Of a stretch of 64,000 nucleotides of DNA, positions 37,423 to 46,634 are shown piece by piece. The translations under genes and the position numbers were made by a program. The DNA comes from Thioclava electrotropha (lineage in GTDB: Bacteria; Pseudomonadota; Alphaproteobacteria; Rhodobacterales; Rhodobacteraceae), in the NCBI RefSeq assembly GCF_002085925.2, contig NZ_CP053562.1, positions 2,398,001-2,462,000 of the forward strand. Reading direction: 5' to 3'. The stretch's first letter is position 1. The number at the start of each line of letters is the position of its first letter. The notes beneath the pieces were generated by a model. That model had not been told where the DNA came from. It did no database searches and saw only the letters and a list, made by a program, of their open reading frames with translations.

Positions 37423-40400
37423 TCACCCGGTCCAGGTCAGCCGCGCCGGCAGTCCCGGGCCGAAGACATCCGAGACCTGCGCCACCTCGAAGCTCGGCGC
37501 GCCGATCATCCCGTCTTCCGCGCGCTCTGCCGCGCCATAGGTCCACTCCGGCGCGCTCACGATCACCTCGCGCCGGATCGACTGCCCCTCGAACACCCGC
37601 ACCCGGTAGCGCTCCGACACCTCGCCCAAAGGCACGTCCAGCGCCTCCCAGTCGTCGCCCCCGATCCGCGTCCGCCGCACCCAGCTCAGCCGCAGATCAC
37701 CGCCCAGCGCCTGCGCGCGCAAATGACATGGCGACAAGGGCCGCAGCCCGATCCCCGCAAAGGCTTGAACCGTATGAATATAGGAGGGGTCATCATACCC
37801 GCGACCGGCAGGCCCCACCCGGTAGTGACGCGCCTGATTACGCGCCGACGGCGGCACCTCGATCTGGCGCGGCGTCCCGTCGAGCAGCACGACGACCGAA
37901 CCTTCCGGCCACGCATCGGGCATCAGCGCATCGCTCCCAGCCTGCCCGCGCAAGCGCATCGAGACATTCCAGACGCCCGGCTCCACGGGCTCGGCGGCCC
38001 GGAACTGGAACACCTCCCAGAGATCAGACGAGCCATCCCCGATCGCCATCGCGTTCAGTCCCGCCAACACACCCTCTTCGCTCGCGCTTTCCAAGGCCCC
38101 CGACAGCATCTTCACGCGCAAGCTCGGCCCGCGATCCCAGAGCCCGGTTTGCGCATGCGACAAGATCGTCTGTGTCACCCCGATCGCCGCTTGGGTTTCG
38201 ACTTTGGTATTAACCGCATAGCCCGCATCCTCGAGCGCGGAATACAAAGCCGCAGCCCCCGGCCAAGGACTCGCCGTCACCGCCAGATGCGGCGCATAAG
38301 GGTCTTCCGTACCTGTCAGCAACGGTAAATCAAGGAATACCGGCGTCACCGGCACTGGCGGCGTGAAGCTCTCGATCCGCGCCACCTCGTCGGTTTCCTC
38401 CGAGGCCTCATAGATCCCCGGCTCGACCCGGACCGCCTCCACGCGGATCGCCTCGGCACGCTCCATCCGGTCGATCCGATAGCGCCGCGCGCCCTCCTCG
38501 GTCTGCAGCACCACGACATCCCCCGGCCCGAGCCACCCCATCGACGGCGGAAGCGTGATCTGCGCCGTATCGCGCGCCACCCGCGCCTCCGAGAGCCATC
38601 TGTTCACCACGCGCATTCCCTCCGCCCGCGTCAGCGCCAGAGGCGCCTCGCTCGCAGAGGCGGGGCCGTTTTCCTCGTCAGGGAAAATCGCCTCCACGGC
38701 GCGGGTCTCGAAGCTACCATCGGCCTCGAAATAGGCCAGTCGCACACGTCCCGCGATCTCCGCCTCCGGCGCACGCCGCGTCTCCAGGCTCTGATCGTCG
38801 CCATCCAGCGCCAGCAGCGGAGGCATCACCTCCGCATCGACCGACGCATCGCGCATCCGGAACACCAACTCCCCGTCGCGCTCCACCGCATCGAAACCGT
38901 AGATCAGGCTCAGCGACTGCAACGCGCCGCGCGGCGTGATCCCCCCGGGCATCGCATATCCGCGCACCACCCCGTGCAGCGCGCTCACATCGAACACTTC
39001 GACCCCCGCGAGCGCACAAATCTCGCCTACGACATGCGCCAGAGGCTGCGCCGTCGCCCGCCCCGAAATCCAATGCCCCCGCGCATAATTCGCCGCGTCG
39101 TCCCATACCTCCGGCAGACCGGGAAATTGCGGATAGGGCCGCACATCCCACGCCCAGACATGGGCGCGTGCCATATCCACCATCGGTCGGCCGCAATATT
39201 CCGAGATCGGATTGTTGGCCTCTTCCCCCCAATACTCGGTCATCGCCCGCAGATATTGCATCTGGATGTAATCATCGCGCCGCCCATCCGAGTAATGCGG
39301 CAGCGCGCTTTCCGAGCTTTTCGGGTCGAGGAACTTGTTCGGTTCGTTCGTCCCCTTGTCGATGGCCGCACAACCCATTTCCATGAACCATATTGGCTTT
39401 GAGCGCGGCACCCAAGCGGTCGGCGCCTCGATACGCACGCCGCCAATCCGCTCGTGATGGTCATGCTCCCACCAGCCGCGAATGTCCTTGTAGCGCCAGA
39501 CCCAAGGCTCGCCATGCTCGCCATCGGTGATCGGCGTGCGGATCTGCGCGTCACGATGCTCGGGCGAGGCGTAATACCAGTCGAACCCCTCCCCGCCCTC
39601 GATATTCGATTGCAGATAGCCGAGATCGTAGATCGTGCCCCAATGCGCATCCGCGTGGTGTTCTCCCTCCCGCCAATCCGACAGCGGCATGTAATTGTCG
39701 ATCCCGATGAAATCGATATCGTCATCGCCCCAAAGCGGATCGAGATGGAAAAACCGGTCGCCGTTCCCCGGCTGGTAGCCGAAATACTCGGTCCAATCCG
39801 CCGCGTAGCCGATCTTGCACTCCGCGCCGAGTACCGCGCGCACATCCCGGGCCAGCTGCACCAGTTGCGCCACCGCCGGGAAACTGTTGTCTGCCCCGCA
39901 GATCTGCGTCAGAGACCGCATCTCCGACCCGATGCAGAACGCCTCCACCCCGCCAGCGAGCTTGCACAGATGCGCATAGTGGAGAATGAAGCGCCGGAAC
40001 GACCATTCCTCCGGCCCGCTATACGTCACAGTTTCGCCAGACGCCGCGAAGTCTGCCACCTGTGCCGCACCGAAAAACGCCGCCACCTCATCGGCCGCTG
40101 CCGCCGTTCCATCCGGCGAGCCTGCGCGTCCCGGCGCTTCCGAGGTCGTTATCCGACCCCGCCACGGCAGCTTGGGCTGGCTCGCCGCATCGCTCCACGG
40201 ATCGGGCAGCGCATTGCCCTCCAGTTGATCCATCAGGATGAACGGATAAAACGTCACCGCCTTGCCCGCCGCGCGCAACGCGTCGATCGCCTCGATTACT
40301 GCCCCATCCGCCGGCGTCCCGCCATAGACCGAGCGCCCGTCGAGCTTCGGGACCTCTTCCACCTGATTGCGCCAAGCGCCCGAGACGCGCCAGCGCATCT

Positions 40401-41441
40401 CTTTTCCGTCGCGCCAGCGCTCGCCCACCTTGGGCTGAATCTGACAGCGATTACAGCGCAGGTCGTCCCCGAACCAGGAGACGACCAACGAGGCCGCCCC
40501 ACACTTGGGCAATTCCTGATCGAGCATCTCGAGGCTCGCCGTGAAATCCGTCCCCCCATGCGGGGCATGCTGATTGACCGGTGTCGCGTCATCGTCGATC
40601 CCCCAACCGCTGAAGATCGACAGCGACAAGTTGGAGGGATAGGTCAGCGCCTCGAGCAGACCTCCGAGCAGGCTGTCGTCCCCCGCATCGCCCAACAGGT
40701 CATTCCAGTAGAAGCGCACCTTCGCCTCGCTGACCCGCCGCGTCGCGAGCGAATACTCCCCCGTCCCCGGGATCAGCGCCACCGCCTCGATCGCCTGCGT
40801 CAGATCAGGCGCACCGCGCACGCCGTCCCCCTGCGCCGGACGCACCACCTCGAAGGTGAACTGCGGCACGCGGTTGCCGAACGGCTTGAGCTGCAGGTTC
40901 TCGAAAACGACATAGGCGATCCCGCGATAGCTCGGCGCCTCGCCCATGCCCTCGACCGCTTCGATCTTCGGATCGGGCTGCTGATCGTCCGAGCCGCTAT
41001 AGACCCGCATGTTCAAATCGGACGGATTGACCTCGGATCCATCCGCCCAGATCCGTCCCACGCGCAGGATCTCCCCTTCGCCGAGCGCGACCGCGAGACT
41101 GACCGAATAGGTATATTCGATGAAGGTCGGCTCGCCCTTGCCGCCGCCGCTCTTGTGCTTCTTCTCGACGAAGCGCGTGGCCCAGATCACCTGACCTGCC
41201 ACGCGCATCCGGCCCCAATGCCGCCCGAGCCCCTCGCCCTCGGACGCGCTCGTGAGCCGCAGACGATCGACCCGCCCGGTCTCGACCGTGCCCGAGCCCC
41301 CGCCTAGCAATTGCTGATCGATCGCCCGGCCCAAGGTCGCCCCGACCGCACGCCCAATCACCGCACCGGAGAGCCCCAGAATCGTGCCCCGAACCCGGCC
41401 CCGATCGCGGCCCCCGCCGCTGACAGCAAAATCGTCGCCAT
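37423..41441 (-). CDS. GTA gp15 host-specificity / megatron baseplate protein (apparent 1-bp frameshift at the N-terminus)
   Basis: A very long tail-tip protein (about 1339 aa if repaired), with TIM-barrel-like and phage-tail-tip regions, e.g. GIDNYMPLSDWREGEHHADAHWG in parts, as in RcGTA gp15. The natural start is ATG 41441, with GGAG upstream, reading [18 protein letters not shown] and then leaving frame. A single extra G in the GGGG at 41387-41390 would continue it as GTILGLSGAVIGRAVG, the expected pattern. As written, only an ATG at 41457 in the other frame (MKEPENGDDF...), with no RBS, joins the main frame. So this is either a sequencing slip or a mutation that impairs tail-tip synthesis. 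The body of the gene is intact. Confidence 0.88.
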
Positions 41442-41453
41442 TCTCCGGCTCCT

Positions 41454-41891
41454 TCATCGAAATTGAAAACGCGCCACAATGCGCCGCCGCCATGGCAGGC
41501 TCAGCGGGCTCTCGAGCACCCCATGCCCGGCATAGGCATGAATGAATGTCGGCCCCTGACCGACCTCGCCCGCAATCCCCAGATGCTTGGCGACAGCGCC
41601 CGCGCGCATCCGAAACAGCAGCACATCCCCGGACCGCGCGACCCCGTCCCACTGCGCCATCTGTGCCCGCAGACCGCGCTCGAACGCCTCGTCGCGCCCC
41701 GCCTCGCCCCAGTCGGGTGTGTAGACCGGCACGGCATCGGGCTCGCAGCCATAAAGCGCGCGCCAGATCGCCCGCAGAAGGCCCAGACAATCGCAGCCCA
41801 CCCCCTGATGCGAGCCCTGATGCAGGTAGGGCGTGCCGATCCAGCCCCGCGCGATCTCCACCGCATGCGCCGCCCGGACCTCAGCCGTCAC
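41454..41891 (-). CDS. GTA gp14, NlpC/P60 family tail peptidase
   Basis: A 145-aa cell-wall hydrolase-like protein. The NlpC/P60 nucleophile is in GVGCDCLGLLRAI and the histidine in KHLGIAG or FIHAYAGHGV. The best start is a GTG at 41891 overlapping the TGA of gp13, with GGGAG upstream; the open frame to 41948 is an overhang. It corresponds to the RcGTA gp14 peptidase that is thought to help the tail tip cross the peptidoglycan. It overlaps the 41457 ATG and lies just upstream of gp15. Confidence 0.87.
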   Translation of the reverse strand: MTAEVRAAHAVEIARGWIGTPYLHQGSHQGVGCDCLGLLRAIWRALYGCEPDAVPVYTPDWGEAGRDEAFERGLRAQMAQWDGVARSGDVLLFRMRAGAVAKHLGIAGEVGQGPTFIHAYAGHGVLESPLSLPWRRRIVARFQFR

Positions 41892-42778
41892 TTGAACAGG
41901 CTCCCGCCCGTATTGCCGCCGCCCTGCACCGGGTAGGACGTCAACCAATCCACTCCGGGAATGTGTGGAAAGCCGCGGAAATTCAGAAAGTTGGCGAATT
42001 TTCCCTTACAGGTCTCGGCCCGCTTGTCGCAGCCGGCCTCAAGGCGCACCACATCGCCGACGGCCACATCCGCGCCAATCCGCGCCCACAGCTCGATCTC
42101 GCGCCCCGCATCGCGCACCCGGTCCACCTTGATTACGCCCACAAGCCCCGCAGCCGCCCCCGAGATCACCCGGAACCGCCCCTTCTCGAACCAACGCTCG
42201 CCAAAGCCACCCAGGGTCTCGAACCCGAACACCACCGAGCCTTCGACAAAATACACCGGCCCCTCGTGGAAATAGCCCAGCTGCCCGGTATCGAAGCGGC
42301 AAGCGCCATCCCCCAGCACCGCCGAACAGCGCGGATGATAAATCCGGCCCTTCTCGGCGCCCAATGCCTCGCTCAAGCCCCGCAGCTCTGCCGTAAACGC
42401 CCCGGCCCCGCGCGCGATCTCGCCCAGAGACCCGCGAAACAACAGCGCCCGCTGATCGACATCAGCCCAATTCACGATCCACGCGCGCACCTCGGCCCCG
42501 TCATAGCGCCCGGCCAGAATATCCGCCTCCGAGATCGCCTCCGAACTCAGCGCGCCATAGACCTCGGAATTGTCGACCGCCAGCCCCGTGCCCTGCGCCA
42601 CCGCCTTCGCGGTCATGCCGCTCTCGGGTTCGAACGCGATCCCGTCGAAGGCCAGCCCGCCATCGTGATCGGTGAACCCCAGCACCACGCCATCGCGCCG
42701 CGCAACCGCCCAGGCCCGCGCAATCGTCGTAGCCCCGCTCTCAAGATGCGCCCGAAGCGCCTCCGGGTAGCCGCTCAT
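41888..42778 (-). CDS. GTA gp13, baseplate hub protein (DUF2163)
   Basis: A 296-aa hub protein. It starts MSGYPEALRAHLESGATTIARAWAV, in parts typical of DUF2163, and contains four spaced cysteines in CSAVLGDGACRF and GCDKRAETCKGKF, which fit a metal or Fe-S site as I recall for RcGTA hub proteins. It ends in FRGFPHIPGVDWL, as in phage hub proteins of this class. It is coupled to gp12 and gp14 by overlapping start and stop codons. Confidence 0.87.
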   Translation of the reverse strand: MSGYPEALRAHLESGATTIARAWAVARRDGVVLGFTDHDGGLAFDGIAFEPESGMTAKAVAQGTGLAVDNSEVYGALSSEAISEADILAGRYDGAEVRAWIVNWADVDQRALLFRGSLGEIARGAGAFTAELRGLSEALGAEKGRIYHPRCSAVLGDGACRFDTGQLGYFHEGPVYFVEGSVVFGFETLGGFGERWFEKGRFRVISGAAAGLVGVIKVDRVRDAGREIELWARIGADVAVGDVVRLEAGCDKRAETCKGKFANFLNFRGFPHIPGVDWLTSYPVQGGGNTGGSLFK

Positions 42779-43407
42779 ATCCGCACCTCCACGACCGGAA
42801 CCTGCGGCATGTCACCCGCCTGAAAACTCTGCACCGACACCTGCACCGCATCCGTGTCGAAGCGCACCGGCACGTCGAACTCGAACCCTGCGGTGATCGG
42901 CGCCCCTTCGGCGGGTGGATCGACGAACGTCACCTGCCCCGTCGCCAGATCGACCGCCCAATCCGCGGCCTCCGCCTGATAGCCACCCTGAACACCCAGC
43001 TTCACCGAGCCCGCAACCGGCTTGGTGATCGGGCGGCGATACTCCGCCCCGCCCGAGGCATAGAGCTTCGAGAGCTGAAACACCCGGTTCACACCGTCGC
43101 CATGCCCGATCAGCTGGTCCTCGTAGCCCTCGGCCTGAGAGGGCGCGCAGCTTTTGAAATCCGCCCAGTCCTTCCAGCGAAACCCGTGCAGCTGCCCACC
43201 GCGCGCCTCAAAGAAGGCCAGCAGCCGCTCCACATCATCGAGCGAGCGCAACCCGACCCCCGCATCATAGCGTCTGCGCGAATGCGCCCAGGGGCTGTTG
43301 CGCTCCTCGAACCCGTTGGTCAGCGTCACGATCTCCGTGCGCCGCTCCGGCCCGCCAACCGAGCCAAAGCTCAGATTCGCGGGAAATCTCACCTCGTGAA
43401 ATGCCAT
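42775..43407 (-). CDS. GTA gp12, distal tail protein (DUF2460)
   Basis: A 210-aa protein opening MAFHEVRFPANLSFGS, then GGPERRTEIVTLTNGFEERNSPW split by a glycine, hallmarks of DUF2460/TIGR02217 distal tail proteins. GFRWKDWADFKSC is also conserved. The ATG at 43407 follows GGGGGCAAAG; the open frame to 43515 overlaps gp11 and is not used. It connects the tail tube to the baseplate. Confidence 0.88.
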   Translation of the reverse strand: MAFHEVRFPANLSFGSVGGPERRTEIVTLTNGFEERNSPWAHSRRRYDAGVGLRSLDDVERLLAFFEARGGQLHGFRWKDWADFKSCAPSQAEGYEDQLIGHGDGVNRVFQLSKLYASGGAEYRRPITKPVAGSVKLGVQGGYQAEAADWAVDLATGQVTFVDPPAEGAPITAGFEFDVPVRFDTDAVQVSVQSFQAGDMPQVPVVEVRI

Positions 43408-43417
43408 CTTTGCCCCC

Positions 43418-44080
43418 TCAGCGGTTGCGCTCGCCACGCGCCAGCGCCCGGCTGACCTGCGCCGCGATCTGGCTCGACGAGCGCTGGAACCCGGCGACAT
43501 CCGGCGTCGTGACATTCATCACCACATTGACCGCGCGGCCGCCGCCCTGCGCCGCCACGCCCAGCCGCCCATCGGCTCCGCGAGCCAGCGGCATGATCGC
43601 CTCCGGTCCCGCCTCGCCCATCAGCCCGGTCGCGCCCCGCATCGCGAAACTGGTCGGGCTCGACACCACGCCGCCCTTGGCGAAGGGCATCACACGCCCC
43701 TGAGAAAACGCCCCGCCATCGGCGAAGGGAAACATCCCGCTCACCAACCCGTTCAAGCCGTTCGCGACCGCCCCACCGACCGCTTGCTGCACCGGCTTCA
43801 TCGCGACGTTATAGACGCTGTCGGCCATGCTGCGCGCGACCTGCCGCAGCGCATCCGACAGCCGCAAACCGTCGAACACGACCCCGTCGAAAGCGCTGCG
43901 AAGATGCCGCCCGAAGGCGTTGCTCAACGTGCCGACCTCGCGCCCGGTAAAGGTCAGGCTTTCGCGCATCGCGGAAAGCTCCTGATTGAACACCTCCGCC
44001 ATCGCGCTGGCCCCGCCAAGCGCGCGCTCCAGCTCGACCGCCTGCGCGCCCAGCCCATCCAGATCATCCGTATCTATCAT
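43418..44080 (-). CDS. GTA gp11, short tape-measure protein
   Basis: A 220-aa tape measure. The N-terminal third is helical (DGLGAQAVELERALGGASAMAEVF, in parts), the middle is glycine-rich (ADGGAFSQGRVMPFAKGGVV) and GLMGEAGPEAIMPL is the conserved tape-measure end motif. At about 220 residues it matches RcGTA, whose tail is short for a siphovirus-like particle. Its start overlaps the stop of the tail chaperone gene by 4 nt. Confidence 0.87.
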   Translation of the reverse strand: MIDTDDLDGLGAQAVELERALGGASAMAEVFNQELSAMRESLTFTGREVGTLSNAFGRHLRSAFDGVVFDGLRLSDALRQVARSMADSVYNVAMKPVQQAVGGAVANGLNGLVSGMFPFADGGAFSQGRVMPFAKGGVVSSPTSFAMRGATGLMGEAGPEAIMPLARGADGRLGVAAQGGGRAVNVVMNVTTPDVAGFQRSSSQIAAQVSRALARGERNR

Positions 44081-44286
44081 TTCCGTCCCTCAATCCTCGT
44101 CGGCGCATCGGGAAACCGCGCCAGCAATTCATCGAGCCGCGCGCGTCCCATCGGCCGCGCGATCGGCCCGCCCGCGCCCAGCATCAGCGCCAGCTCCGCC
44201 GGGCTCAGCGCCCAGAACTCCGCCGGTCGCAGCCGCAACTCCTGCAAGCCCGCCCGCATCAGCCCCGGCCAGTCGAGCCCGCTCAC
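44077..44286 (-). CDS. GTA gp10.1, tail assembly chaperone-like small protein
   Basis: A 69-aa protein with DWPGLMRAGLQELRLRPAEFW and LSPAELALMLG, the pattern of the rcc01693-type phage tail assembly protein. It is coupled by ATGA overlaps to gp10 and gp11. In siphophages the genes before the tape measure encode assembly chaperones, which supports the call. It would be missed by a length cut-off. Confidence 0.83.
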   Translation of the reverse strand: MSGLDWPGLMRAGLQELRLRPAEFWALSPAELALMLGAGGPIARPMGRARLDELLARFPDAPTRIEGRK

Positions 44287-44612
44287 GCCGTTCCCTCTCC
44301 GGGCAATGCGAAGGCCCGCGCCAGCAGCTCCGCCGCCTTGCGCGCAGCCCCCAACGGGCCGCCGCCGATCTCAACGCTCCGCAGATCGCCCGCACAGCCC
44401 TGCCAGCCACCACCGCGCAGCCCCGCGACGATCACCGCCAGAACATCGCGGCTCGAGAACCTCCCCGCCTCGAACCGCTCGACCAACGCGATCATCCCGT
44501 CCGTCTCGCCGATCTCGGCCTCCAGTTCCGCCAGCGCGCCCAACGTCAGTTTCGCCACATGCCGCTGCCCGTTCAGCACCAGCTCGACCTCGCCTGCCCA
44601 CGGGTTCGCCAT
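44283..44612 (-). CDS. GTA gp10, tail tube chaperone-like (GTA TAC) protein
   Basis: A 109-aa protein, MANPWAGEVELVLNGQRHVAKL..., typical of GTA gene 10. It contains LGALAELEAEIGETDGMIALVERF and a glycine patch (LRGGGWQG). It lies between the major tail protein and the tape measure, so it probably helps polymerise the tube around the tape measure. It shares a one-base stop/start junction with gp9. Confidence 0.85.
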   Translation of the reverse strand: MANPWAGEVELVLNGQRHVAKLTLGALAELEAEIGETDGMIALVERFEAGRFSSRDVLAVIVAGLRGGGWQGCAGDLRSVEIGGGPLGAARKAAELLARAFALPGEGTA

Positions 44613-45025
44613 CAGATCGCCGTGAAGCTCAGCGCACCCGCCGAGGCCATTGCGATCTCGTAATTGGCCTCGCCATCATGGCTACCCGCATAGTCGATCG
44701 AGGTGATCATGAACGGCCCCTGCACGATGCCGAAATCCGGGATGACCACCTGAAACTGCGGTACCTCGCCATCGAAGAAGACCTGCCGCGCACGCTCGTC
44801 CGTGCCCGCATCCTTGAACACGCCAGAGCCCGAGATCGCAGCCGAGCGCACACCCGCACCGCCCAGCAATTCGCGCCAGCGCCCTTCGCTTTCCAGCGAG
44901 GTCACATCGACCGTCTCGGCGTTGAAAGTGATCCGCGTGGCGCGCAGCCCCGCGATGGTCTCGAAGGTCTGGACCCCGTTCAGGTCCAGTTTGATCAGAA
45001 GATCCTTGCCGTTTTGCGCCGCCAT
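44612..45025 (-). CDS. GTA gp9, major tail tube protein
   Basis: A 137-aa tube protein: MAAQNGKDLLIKLDL, TRITFNAETVDVTSLES and GSGVFKDAGTDERARQVFF are typical of the TP901-1-like major tail family. Two ATGs are possible: 45031 is too close to GGAG, while 45025 has normal spacing. The open frame to 45118 overlaps the gp8 end and is not needed. It forms the tail tube. Its expression should be high, though no separate promoter is evident. Confidence 0.88.
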   Translation of the reverse strand: MAAQNGKDLLIKLDLNGVQTFETIAGLRATRITFNAETVDVTSLESEGRWRELLGGAGVRSAAISGSGVFKDAGTDERARQVFFDGEVPQFQVVIPDFGIVQGPFMITSIDYAGSHDGEANYEIAMASAGALSFTAI

Positions 45026-45107
45026 GGCCATTTCTCCGATTTTCGATATTTTGTTTCCGCCAGAGCGACAATCGACCGGCCGAAAAGTTGCAAGAGTGAA
45101 AGTCTTC

Positions 45108-45515
45108 TCAGCCCTCAACCCGCGCGCGGAAGGTCAGATCGAGCCGCCGGGACGCGCCCTTATCGACCCGCCGAGCACGCGCCTTGAGGAACCAGAGCCC
45201 CACGACGCGCCCCCGCGTCAGGCTCAGCGGCACCTCCAGAAGCGCATCCGAAATCGCCGCCCCGATCTCTTTCGCGGCATGAAATCCGGCTTCGTCGCTC
45301 ACCACCGAGACGGTGAAATCATGCACCGCCCCGTCGCCCGTCATGTCCGAGGCATCGCGCGCAGTCTCCGGGCCGAGGCTGACATAGGTACCGCTCGCAG
45401 CCCCCGCGGGCGCCGCGTCATAGACTGCCGCCCCCACCAGCGCCGTGAGCGCCGCATCGCCCTGCAACCGCGTATAGACGGCTTCCTGCAAGGCGGCTCC
45501 GATCGCATAGCTCAT
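45108..45515 (-). CDS. GTA gp8, tail completion protein (DUF3168)
   Basis: A 135-aa protein with the DUF3168 pattern (YTRLQGDAALTALVGAAVYDAAP, in parts; YVSLGPETARDASDM; HDFTVSVVSDEAGFHAAKE). In tailed phages this family terminates the tail and joins it to the head. It overlaps gp7 by 4 nt and lies about 80 nt before the gp9 start, a rare gap in an otherwise packed cluster. Confidence 0.87.
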   Translation of the reverse strand: MSYAIGAALQEAVYTRLQGDAALTALVGAAVYDAAPAGAASGTYVSLGPETARDASDMTGDGAVHDFTVSVVSDEAGFHAAKEIGAAISDALLEVPLSLTRGRVVGLWFLKARARRVDKGASRRLDLTFRARVEG

Positions 45516-45850
45516 GCCACCACCTCCTCACGCGCGAAACAGGTCAGGTAATGCGCCCCGGCATCCGCCTCGGCCACGGCAAGGATCTGGAACACCCGCG
45601 CCCCCTCGCGAAACCGCTGTTCGGGCTTCGGCCTGCGCGGCGAGCCTTCGGGCGCCGCGCGCACCGTGATCTTCCACGGCACCGAGGCCAGCGTCACGAA
45701 CTCGCCCGCGCGCTCCACCCCGGTTCCCGGTTTCATCTGCGCCCAGAGGATGCCCAGTTCGAACCAGGCCTCGATGAAGCCCCCAGCCCCGTCCGGCACC
45801 CGCTCGGGCGCTTCCAGCACCAGCGGCCGGTTCAGAAACGGCGCCTTCAT
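45512..45850 (-). CDS. GTA gp7, head closure / stopper protein
   Basis: A 112-aa protein starting MKAPFLNRPLVLEAPERVPDGAGG, in parts, and holding AGEFVTLASVPWKITVRAAPEGS, the pattern of phage head-tail joining (SPP1 gp16-like) proteins. It is coupled to gp6 and gp8 by ATGA-type overlaps. It seals the head exit before tail attachment. Confidence 0.85.
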   Translation of the reverse strand: MKAPFLNRPLVLEAPERVPDGAGGFIEAWFELGILWAQMKPGTGVERAGEFVTLASVPWKITVRAAPEGSPRRPKPEQRFREGARVFQILAVAEADAGAHYLTCFAREEVVA

Positions 45851-46440
45851 CCCCGACCTCCCAGCACGCGCACCGTGCGCCAGCGTTCGATCAGCGCGGC
45901 CACGCCGAAGGGCATCTCACGCCAGCCCGCGCCCTCCGCACGATGCTCGTAATATTGCGCGGCCAGCAGAAACACCGCCTGTGCCAGATCGGCGGGAAGA
46001 TCGGCCCAAACAGGCCCAAACCCAGCAGTAAACCGAACCTCCGCCACGCCGCCTGCAGAGATTGCGGGCAGCACGCCCCCAACCGCCGCCAGTCGCGGGC
46101 GCTGCAGATCCTCAACCAACCGATAGCGCTCCGGCGCGATCACGGTGAACACCTCCGCCGCATCGACCAACCGGACCTCAGTCACCGCACTCACCGGCGC
46201 CACCGGCAACGTCTGCTCCACCGCATCGCGCCACGCCTCAAGGCTCAGCACGAAATCCCGCGCCAGCAGCGCTTTCGCCGTGCGCCCCTCGATCGCCGCC
46301 ATCGCTGCCCGCAGGTAGCTCTCCAGCGACGCATCCTCCGCCCCCACATCGGCAAACCCGGTGCCGAGCCGCAGATGCGCGCGAAATTCCGCGACAGGCA
46401 GCGCGCTTGCCGCCACCGCCGTCTCTTCCGTCAACATCAT
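45847..46440 (-). CDS. GTA gp6, head-tail connector (adaptor) protein
   Basis: A 197-aa adaptor with MMLTEETAVAASALPVAEF at the start, ESYLRAAMAAIEGRTAKALL and the C-terminal LAQAVFLLAAQYYEHR helix typical of gp6-like connectors (HK97 gp6 fold). ATG 46440 has GGAGGAA upstream; a second ATG follows at 46437. It docks under the portal. It is separated from the capsid gene by about 195 bp, the largest gap in the cluster after the gp2-gp3 gap. Confidence 0.86.
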   Translation of the reverse strand: MMLTEETAVAASALPVAEFRAHLRLGTGFADVGAEDASLESYLRAAMAAIEGRTAKALLARDFVLSLEAWRDAVEQTLPVAPVSAVTEVRLVDAAEVFTVIAPERYRLVEDLQRPRLAAVGGVLPAISAGGVAEVRFTAGFGPVWADLPADLAQAVFLLAAQYYEHRAEGAGWREMPFGVAALIERWRTVRVLGGRG

Positions 46441-46634
46441 GACATTCCTCCGCAATTCGCGTGGTCGCACCCCCGCCCGGGGATGCCGCCAATACCATGT
46501 CGGGCGCGAGCCCCGCCGCCGCTCGAACGGAGGGAGCAGCTAGGCGACGGCCGTCAGCCCCGCGCCCGCCCCGAAAGCCGGTCACCCGGCCCCGGGGACC
46601 GGAAGGCGCCGCCTCCCGATCCCGCTCACGCCCC
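46441..46634 (-). other. GC-rich spacer between GTA capsid and connector genes
   Basis: About 195 bp with strong GC dyads, e.g. CCGGTCCCCGG / CCGGGTGACCGG near 46572-46606, but no T-run on the minus strand. It could limit read-through or process the abundant capsid message. No ORF with an RBS is seen. Confidence 0.45.
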
